From Anaerolineae bacterium (lineage in GTDB: Bacteria > Chloroflexota > Anaerolineae > 4572-78 > NAK82), in contig JAUVRU010000032.1 of NCBI GenBank assembly GCA_030597485.1, positions 1 to 11,349 on the forward strand: a DNA stretch of 11,349 nucleotides, in the 5' to 3' direction. Position numbers and translations under genes: made by a program. A model generated the notes under the pieces. The model did no database searches. It saw nothing but the letters and a program-made list of their open reading frames with translations, and was not told the DNA's origin. How positions within the stretch are numbered: the stretch's first letter is position 1; each line of letters opens with the position of its first letter. Positions 6,573 to 11,349 of the stretch are shown piece by piece.

Positions 6573-7988
6573 TCAGCTCTCAAGCTTCAATTCGAACGTT
6601 TGGCCCCGCTGTGGGACCTCAACCGGCGATATCCCTTGCTGCTCGAGCGCTTTGGCCAGAGCAAAACTGCTTTCTTCCTCGCCGTGAACCAGGAACAAGC
6701 ATTTCAGCGTGCCCTTTTCTTGGATGCGCGAGGCCCACTCCAGGAGCTCTGTCCGGTCGGCGTGGGCGCTGTAGCCTTCGGCGCGTTGTATTGTGGCTTT
6801 CACGCTGTATTGCTCGCCAAAGATGGGCACCGGGTCCTGCCCATCCAGTAGCTTTCGGCCAAGGGTGTTCTCTGCCTGAAAGCCCACGAACAAGACGATA
6901 GTGCTTGGATCCTCGATGTTGTTTTTCAAGTGATGCAGGATACGTCCCGCTTCGCACATGCCGGAGGCGCTGATGATGATGGCCGGGGTGGTCAGGGTGT
7001 TCAGTCTCTTGGATTTCTCCGCATGGCGGATGTAGCTCAGGTGCCGAAACCCCAGCGGATCGCGATCAGTTTCCTGAAGCATGGCGTCGAGCATTTCTGT
7101 GTCGTAGCATTCGGGATGCAGGCGGAAAACCTCAGTGACGTTCACTGCCAGCGGGCTGTCCACGAAGACGTCGATGGGCGGCAAGGCATGCTCTTCCCAC
7201 AGCTGGTTCAGGCGGTAGACCACCTCCTGGGTGCGTCCCACGGCGAAAGAAGGGATTATCAGCTTGGCGTGTCGGTCGTAGACCGATTGAGCGGTCTCAC
7301 GCAGTGCCTCTTTGGCTTCGTCTGCGGACTCGTGCAGGCGATTGCCATACGTGCTCTCCATAATCAGGAAGTCGGCACGGTCTGCCACCTGGGGATCACG
7401 CAGGATGGGAAGTCCCCTGCGCCCGATGTCACCACTGAAGACGATTCGACCTCTCTGCCCATTGTCATTCACGTCCATCACAATGATGGCTGATCCCAGG
7501 ATGTGTCCTGCGTCAAGGAAATGGGCTGTGAGGCCGGGAATCGGCTCAAAGGTTTGGTTGTACTCGATACAGGCGAAGTGGTTGAGCGTGGCCATCGCGT
7601 CTACCTGGGTATAGAGCGGCTCGAAGAGGTGTTTGCCTTGCTTCCGGCGGCGCCTGTTGACGTAAGCGACATCACTCTCGTGGATGTGTGCCGAGTCAAG
7701 CAGCATCAAGGCGTCCAGGTCGCGGGTGGCCGACGTGGCGTATATCTTGCCTCTGAAGCCGGCCTTGACCAACGAGGGCAGATTGCCGCTATGGTCGATG
7801 TGGGCGTGCGATAGGAGAACCGCGTCGATATGACGGGCATCGAACGGGAAGTTGCGATTGATCTCAAATGCTTTCTTGCGATTGCCTTGGTAGAGGCCGC
7901 AGTCCAGCAACACCTGGAAACCATTCACCTGGAGCAGGTGCATGGTGCCAGTGACTGACCGGACACCTCCCCAGAATTGAACTCTCAC
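6573..7988 (-). CDS. Beta-CASP metallo-beta-lactamase RNase (YSH1/CPSF73-like)
   Basis: This 471-residue protein belongs to the bacterial branch of the CPSF73-type beta-CASP nucleases (COG1236 group), predicted zinc-dependent RNA endo- or exonucleases. Zinc-site residues are visible: HAHIDHSG (61-68) giving H61, H63, D65 and H66; DAGHILGS (H162); FSGDIGR (D187); and in the C-terminal part YSAHADR (H409) and FLVHGE (H435). The beta-CASP segment is recognised by ESTYGNR (211-217), IIPSFAVGRTQEVVY (244-258) and ISASGMCEAGRILHHL (339-354). Length matches the family (450-470). The start is GTG at 7988 with a perfect AAGGAGG seven bases upstream, which forms an inverted repeat with the spacer. It heads the group RNase-phosphatase-Rel. 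The substrate is unknown; RNA processing is inferred from the family. Confidence 0.93.
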   Translation of the reverse strand: MRVQFWGGVRSVTGTMHLLQVNGFQVLLDCGLYQGNRKKAFEINRNFPFDARHIDAVLLSHAHIDHSGNLPSLVKAGFRGKIYATSATRDLDALMLLDSAHIHESDVAYVNRRRRKQGKHLFEPLYTQVDAMATLNHFACIEYNQTFEPIPGLTAHFLDAGHILGSAIIVMDVNDNGQRGRIVFSGDIGRRGLPILRDPQVADRADFLIMESTYGNRLHESADEAKEALRETAQSVYDRHAKLIIPSFAVGRTQEVVYRLNQLWEEHALPPIDVFVDSPLAVNVTEVFRLHPECYDTEMLDAMLQETDRDPLGFRHLSYIRHAEKSKRLNTLTTPAIIISASGMCEAGRILHHLKNNIEDPSTIVLFVGFQAENTLGRKLLDGQDPVPIFGEQYSVKATIQRAEGYSAHADRTELLEWASRIQEKGTLKCLFLVHGEEESSFALAKALEQQGISPVEVPQRGQTFELKLES

Positions 7989-8023
7989 GAAGGAGCCTCC
8001 TTACCCCATTCCGATGGTGTCCC

Positions 8024-8052
8024 ATTCTACTCCACGCTGCTGCTATGCGCAA
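8024..8052 (-). promoter_or_regulatory. Candidate promoter for the RNase-phosphatase-Rel group
   Basis: On the minus strand TTGCGC (8052-8047) and TAGAAT (8029-8024) are exactly 17 bases apart. The -10 box matches five of six consensus bases, the -35 three. It lies in the 110-base gap after the YgbA-like gene and about 35 bases before the RNase GTG, fitting a short leader. It would separate this group from the cytochrome group upstream. Confidence 0.5.
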
Positions 8053-8098
8053 GCCGATGACCGGTTCGGTACTCAATCTGTGTTGATCCAGAGTCCAG

Positions 8099-8458
8099 CT
8101 AGGAAGCCTCTATCTTCTTTCCGTCTTTCACGCCCCTCCATCTGTTGAACAGATGGGCAATGGCCAGGCGCGGATGGCTGAACAGCATCCGTGGCCCGGC
8201 AAAGCGCATGACGCGAGTGATTTCCTGCCGCATAGCTGGTCGGTAGCAGTGAGTGGGGCACTTCGAACATACGGGTTTCTGTTCGCCAAACTTGCACTTG
8301 TCCAGCTGCAACCAGGCGTAGTCAAGAATCTGGCGACATCTCTCGCAGAGGCCGCTTTCTGTCCCGTGTTCCTCCCTGCAGTAGAGGTGAACCATAGCCG
8401 CCACGGTTTTCTTCTCATTCAGGATTCGGTTGCTCCGCAATGCGATCAATCGCCTCAC
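8099..8458 (-). CDS. YgbA-family 'nitrous oxide-stimulated promoter' protein
   Basis: This 119-residue Cys-rich protein resembles the family of E. coli YgbA (PF11756), which is induced by nitric oxide/nitrosative stress but whose biochemical role is not well settled. Visible family features: EKKTVAAMVHLYC (15-27), LCERCRQILDYAWLQLDKC (37-55), FGEQKPVCSKCPTHCY (57-72), MRQEITRVMRFAGPRML (76-92) and HPRLAIAHL (95-103). Cys 38/41, 55 and 64/67/71 look like a metal or Fe-S site (inference). No signal peptide, so probably cytosolic. The frame starts with GTG at 8458; the nearest ribosome-site-like sequence (GGAAGG) is about 12 bases upstream, so the exact start is uncertain, though the conserved region begins only 14 residues in. 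It follows the membrane protein gene by 31 bases and may share its transcript, linking the cytochrome group to nitrogen-oxide stress. Confidence 0.85.
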   Translation of the reverse strand: MRRLIALRSNRILNEKKTVAAMVHLYCREEHGTESGLCERCRQILDYAWLQLDKCKFGEQKPVCSKCPTHCYRPAMRQEITRVMRFAGPRMLFSHPRLAIAHLFNRWRGVKDGKKIEAS

Positions 8459-8489
8459 ACTGTTTGGGGGCCTTCCGGTCGGGCTCGGA

Positions 8490-9401
8490 TTACCGCGCTC
8501 TTGGGCGCGGCAGCTGTTCGCTGGGATTCATTAACGCGATCAGCCCCCGGACACCCATATTCGAGAAGAGCAGTGGTGCCAGGAAAGGCGCGCCGCGAAT
8601 AAACCGCTCGGGTACAATGACGTATTGGCTGGTAAGGTTGGTCTTGACGTGAAGGGCCGCACCGACCACACCAACCAGGATGAGCATCAGCATCGCGCCC
8701 ACAAAGGTGGTAGTGTCTGATCGGGTAGGCCTGTCCATGACGGCCAGGGCCACAGTCACCACAATGGCAAAGATACCGGCTGCTGTGGGGACCCACAACC
8801 AGGGGTTCTGAAAATCGGTGCGTGCGTGGTCCAACACGCTCCTGATGAGCGTGGCCAGACTCCCCAGACCCACCCAGAGGAGGTAGGCTCGGGTCTTGCT
8901 GAAAGGCAGGCACACCCTTCGTCCCGCCGGCAGCGCCAACATTCCGCTATCAGGCGGGTCCTCAAGCAAGATGGCACTGATGCCCAATACGCCCACCAGC
9001 GCAAACGTGAGCGGTGCCAGGATCGGGGGAGCCCATACCAGATAGTCGACCGTGACCTGCTGACCGGCGGGTCCGTAGGGGAGGATAGCTCGTATCACGT
9101 GGAAATATGCCCCCAGGAGTCCGACGACGATGCTGACCAGCGACACAACGACGGCGATGCCAGTGGCCAGTCGCCGCCGTCGTACGGCGATGATACCTGC
9201 CAACAAGAACACTACCCCGGCGATAGGGCCAAAGATGATGGGGATCCATTCCCTCGGTACAATCGTTCCGCTAACACTGTGGGCCAGGTAGATGTCGACT
9301 CCCAGGAATATCTCGTTGATGGCCACCATCAGCATCATCATCTGGTCCCGGGAGAGAGGCAGCCGGCGAGCATGTGGCAGAGTTGAGGCTACGGTTGCCA
9401 T
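8490..9401 (-). CDS. Unrecognised eight-helix membrane protein with internal duplication
   Basis: This 303-residue protein matches no family I can name. It has eight predicted membrane helices at about 21-42, 53-72, 79-102, 121-146, 171-191, 201-222, 231-252 and 269-291. Basic stretches (N-terminus, RRRR at 74-77, the 160-171 loop, the C-terminal RPRAR) put both ends and the even loops inside. The halves are related: LAHS/LDHA (H41, H192), GLLGAYFHV/GVVGAALHV (H101, H251) and APPILAPLTF/APFLAPLLF recur about 147-151 residues apart. Each His pair lies at the outer ends of the first and third helix of its half. No CxxCH. The ATG at 9401 is two bases after the cytochrome stop, with GGGGGA just upstream overlapping that gene's end, so translation is probably coupled. 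I infer a membrane partner of the octaheme cytochrome, perhaps a quinone- or haem-b-binding subunit. The frame is open up to 9557, but that longer form would overlap the cytochrome gene. Confidence 0.8.
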   Translation of the reverse strand: MATVASTLPHARRLPLSRDQMMMLMVAINEIFLGVDIYLAHSVSGTIVPREWIPIIFGPIAGVVFLLAGIIAVRRRRLATGIAVVVSLVSIVVGLLGAYFHVIRAILPYGPAGQQVTVDYLVWAPPILAPLTFALVGVLGISAILLEDPPDSGMLALPAGRRVCLPFSKTRAYLLWVGLGSLATLIRSVLDHARTDFQNPWLWVPTAAGIFAIVVTVALAVMDRPTRSDTTTFVGAMLMLILVGVVGAALHVKTNLTSQYVIVPERFIRGAPFLAPLLFSNMGVRGLIALMNPSEQLPRPRAR

Positions 9402-9403
9402 CG

Positions 9404-10699
9404 CTAATCCCCCGCTTCTTCGGCTTCCAGTTTTTCGTGGGCAATCTCGCGTAATTCGGCCAGGTCGTTGAGGATCTCGTAGGCGCCGTGCCATTGCACG
9501 TAGTCTGGTCCCTGCATCCAGGCGCCGAACTTGGCCGTGCGGCCCCAATGGTGCCACAGGTTGAAGTAGGTGAAGTCAATCGGCTGGTCGAATGGCGCAT
9601 CGGTCAGCAATCCTTGCTCTTTCAGAGGCGCCACGATTTCGTTGCTCTCCACCACCCAGGCATTGACTGCCTCGGTGGCTTTGTCGGCATCGGCATAGAA
9701 GGTTTCGATGAAGTTGACGTTGTGACATTCCAGGCACACATTTTGCATCTGTGTTCTGTTCTCCTGCCAGTCGGGACGCCGCTCACTGATGGGCGGGAAT
9801 AGATACCACGCCAGGCGATCTCCCACATCGTGGGTGGTGGTGCTGGCGCCGAAGCCACTCATGTGACAGATGGCACAGGTGGCGGCGGGGAAGTCAGTTA
9901 CCTTCAGCGTGCCCGGCTCTGCCTCCCAGTGCCAGTCATGACCGCCCGTCATGTAGGCGATGCCGTGCGGGGATTCCTGGTAGATCTCCCACTGGGGATG
10001 GTCAGGTCCGATGTGACAGGCATTGCACGTTTCCGGTTTGCGTGCCTGTTCCAGGCTGAACTGGTGTCGCAGGTGGCAGCCTTGACACTGGCCCACCGAA
10101 CCGTCAGCCCCCGGTTGGCCAATGCCGTGGCAGGTTTCACAGGCGAAGCGGGTGATGTCGGGGCCCTCCAGGGCATACAGCGCGTTACGCGACTTGTCGG
10201 GTGCATAACTGCCTTCGGGTATGGCCTCATACTGCGCCAGCAGTTGGGGCGAAAGGTCCTGGGAACCGGCATAGGCAACGTAGGCCGGCAGCGCGTGACG
10301 ACTTTGGTAGTATTGAGCCACCTCAGTGGCGTGACACTCCTGGCACCTAGCGGTGGTCGGCTGCTGCAGCACATAGGTGCCCTCGTGTAGCACCGCACCG
10401 GGGTAGTCGCTCTTGACCTCGTGGCAGTCGCGACAAGTGACCTCAGCTGCGGCCATCGTGCTATGGCCGAATTGCTGCACGATGCCTGGCGATGTGCGCC
10501 GGTGACAGGTCACACAGTCATCCTTGCTGTTGGCCAGCGCGTCCACTGGCTCCGCTGGCGTGGAGGTGGCTGGCTGCGCGATGGCCTGCATGATCAGCGC
10601 CAGGCCCAGCGCGATAATGGTTACCACCAGCCCAATGACGAACAGGCGCAAGGAACTCAGTCGCCGGGATAGATTAGCGGGGCGGTTGTCCTCGGTCAT
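9404..10699 (-). CDS. Membrane-anchored octaheme cytochrome c, hydroxylamine oxidoreductase (HAO)-like
   Basis: This 431-residue protein has eight CxxCH haem-attachment motifs at residues 62, 89, 119, 187, 205, 225, 275 and 322 (CVTCH, CRDCH, CQECH, CETCH, CQGCH, CNACH, CAICH, CLECH). After a basic start, residues 19-40 form a hydrophobic segment without an obvious signal-peptidase site, so it is probably an N-terminal anchor with the haems outside the membrane. HAO-type features: GPDHPQWEIYQESPHG after the sixth haem; PDWQENRTQMQNVCLECH at the eighth; and the haem-free C-terminal helical region with LWHHWGRTAKFGAWMQGPDY then QWHGAYE. HAO relatives oxidise hydroxylamine, or reduce hydroxylamine/nitrite when the Tyr cross-link to haem 4 is missing. 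Y400 or Y407 could be that Tyr, but I cannot decide by eye. It is shorter than nitrifier HAO (over 500). ATG at 10699 has GGGAGGG about five bases upstream. It lies 53 bases after the DUF166 gene and two bases before the membrane protein gene. Confidence 0.88.
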   Translation of the reverse strand: MTEDNRPANLSRRLSSLRLFVIGLVVTIIALGLALIMQAIAQPATSTPAEPVDALANSKDDCVTCHRRTSPGIVQQFGHSTMAAAEVTCRDCHEVKSDYPGAVLHEGTYVLQQPTTARCQECHATEVAQYYQSRHALPAYVAYAGSQDLSPQLLAQYEAIPEGSYAPDKSRNALYALEGPDITRFACETCHGIGQPGADGSVGQCQGCHLRHQFSLEQARKPETCNACHIGPDHPQWEIYQESPHGIAYMTGGHDWHWEAEPGTLKVTDFPAATCAICHMSGFGASTTTHDVGDRLAWYLFPPISERRPDWQENRTQMQNVCLECHNVNFIETFYADADKATEAVNAWVVESNEIVAPLKEQGLLTDAPFDQPIDFTYFNLWHHWGRTAKFGAWMQGPDYVQWHGAYEILNDLAELREIAHEKLEAEEAGD

Positions 10700-10752
10700 T
10701 TCACCCTCCCTGTACCCATCTTCCAGATGTTGGCGCGATTCCCCTGGTCGAT

Positions 10753-11349
10753 CTAGTCACTGCGCGTGGTTGGGGCAAAATAGCGCACACGCTTGAACGG
10801 TTTGACCTGTTGACCGACGCCATCCTTCATTATGTTGCCCGAGATGTGCATCAACGTGTCGCCGTAGTCGGCATCTATTCCCATAGCGGCCAAACAGGGG
10901 TAGTGATGATGCAACAGGCCAGCTTCCTGTTCCGCGTCGTCAGCCGAGATACCCACCAAACCCTGAGCTACGTGTCGCGCACAGCCGCAGACAGCGTCAC
11001 GCACGACTTCGGCGGATGTGACAGTCCTGGTCTCCGGATCTATGGTGAGACGCCATTCCGGTTGGCCGAAATGGCGCGCGAATTCGACGATGAGTGGGTG
11101 GTCGGATGCGATGTGGGTGTGGCGACCGATACTGTAGTGCGTTTCCGTCAACGAACAAAGCGGTTTGGGAGTCACGCATGCCACTTCCATGTTCTTCAGC
11201 CAACCCCGCAGCTGGCGCGCCAGTCCGCGTGGCAGCCAGGCCTCGCTGTCGATGCCAGCGATTACTGCCTGTGCCCCGGTCATACCAGCCACCTCCGGGA
11301 TCAATTCGGCGATCCCCCTATGCTCGCCGACGGCCAGGATCAAATCAGC
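10753..11349 (-). CDS. DUF166-family protein (5' truncated by window)
   Basis: The frame is open to the window edge, giving the C-terminal 198 residues; TTG at 11343 is not a convincing start because the frame continues upstream without a ribosome site. The fragment resembles DUF166 (PF02593), a family best known from archaea and a few bacteria with no established function. Visible conserved blocks, numbered from the edge: VACVTPKPLCSL (57-67, C58 and C65), EFARHFGQP (89-97), VVRDAVCGCARHVAQGLVG (115-133, C121 and C123), GLLHHHYPCLAAMGID (144-159, C152) and TLMHISGNIMKDGV (165-178). The five Cys and the run of His suggest a metal or Fe-S site (inference). Some databases attach a thymidylate-synthase label to this family; nothing visible here supports that. 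It is first in the minus-strand group leading into the cytochrome gene 53 bases on, so co-expression is likely. Confidence 0.72.
   Translation of the reverse strand, partial: ADLILAVGEHRGIAELIPEVAGMTGAQAVIAGIDSEAWLPRGLARQLRGWLKNMEVACVTPKPLCSLTETHYSIGRHTHIASDHPLIVEFARHFGQPEWRLTIDPETRTVTSAEVVRDAVCGCARHVAQGLVGISADDAEQEAGLLHHHYPCLAAMGIDADYGDTLMHISGNIMKDGVGQQVKPFKRVRYFAPTTRSD

Noticed and set aside
8490-9557. Longer N-terminus for the eight-helix membrane protein (start at 9557)
   Set aside because: The extra 52 residues overlap the cytochrome gene and are Arg-rich shadow sequence; the ATG at 9401 has a ribosome site and lies two bases after the upstream stop.

Overview
The window looks like a chromosomal segment of a GC-rich bacterium, most likely a Chloroflexota lineage near Anaerolineae/Caldilineae. 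The hints are the Thr-Pro-rich linker in an exported protein, the Shine-Dalgarno-led GTG starts, and the overall gene mix. The assignment is inferred from style and gene content and was not tested by phylogeny. I see no tRNA, rRNA, CRISPR array, insertion sequence or phage gene.

Left part, plus strand (1-3430): the 3' two thirds of ychF (translation-linked ATPase); a promoter and hairpin leader; rpsF (bS6); a decayed 3' fragment of ssb; rpsR (bS18) with a long disordered N-terminal extension; then a membrane-anchored parvulin-type peptidyl-prolyl isomerase. The canonical rpsF-ssb-rpsR order is still visible, but ssb has lost its N-terminal two thirds and carries an in-frame TAG.

Middle, minus strand, read from right to left (7988-3543): a beta-CASP metallo-beta-lactamase RNase, a PP2C-type Ser/Thr phosphatase and a long Rel/SpoT (p)ppGpp enzyme. 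They are separated by only 11 and 22 bases and follow a good candidate promoter at 8024-8052. This looks like a small operon joining RNA turnover, protein dephosphorylation and the stringent response. The Rel protein has an intact hydrolase HD site together with an acidic EFDD synthetase motif typical of monofunctional RelA.

Right part, minus strand, read from right to left (11349-8099): a DUF166 protein (truncated by the window edge), a membrane-anchored octaheme cytochrome c of the hydroxylamine-oxidoreductase type, an unrecognised eight-helix membrane protein starting two bases after the cytochrome stop, and a small Cys-rich protein of the YgbA 'nitrous oxide-stimulated promoter' family. 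The membrane protein is an internal duplication of a four-helix unit. Each half keeps two histidines, all four predicted on the outer membrane face, where the cytochrome sits. I read cytochrome plus membrane protein as a candidate nitrogen-oxide/hydroxylamine redox module exchanging electrons with the quinone pool, with the YgbA-like protein pointing to NO or nitrosative stress. This is the most interesting part of the window.
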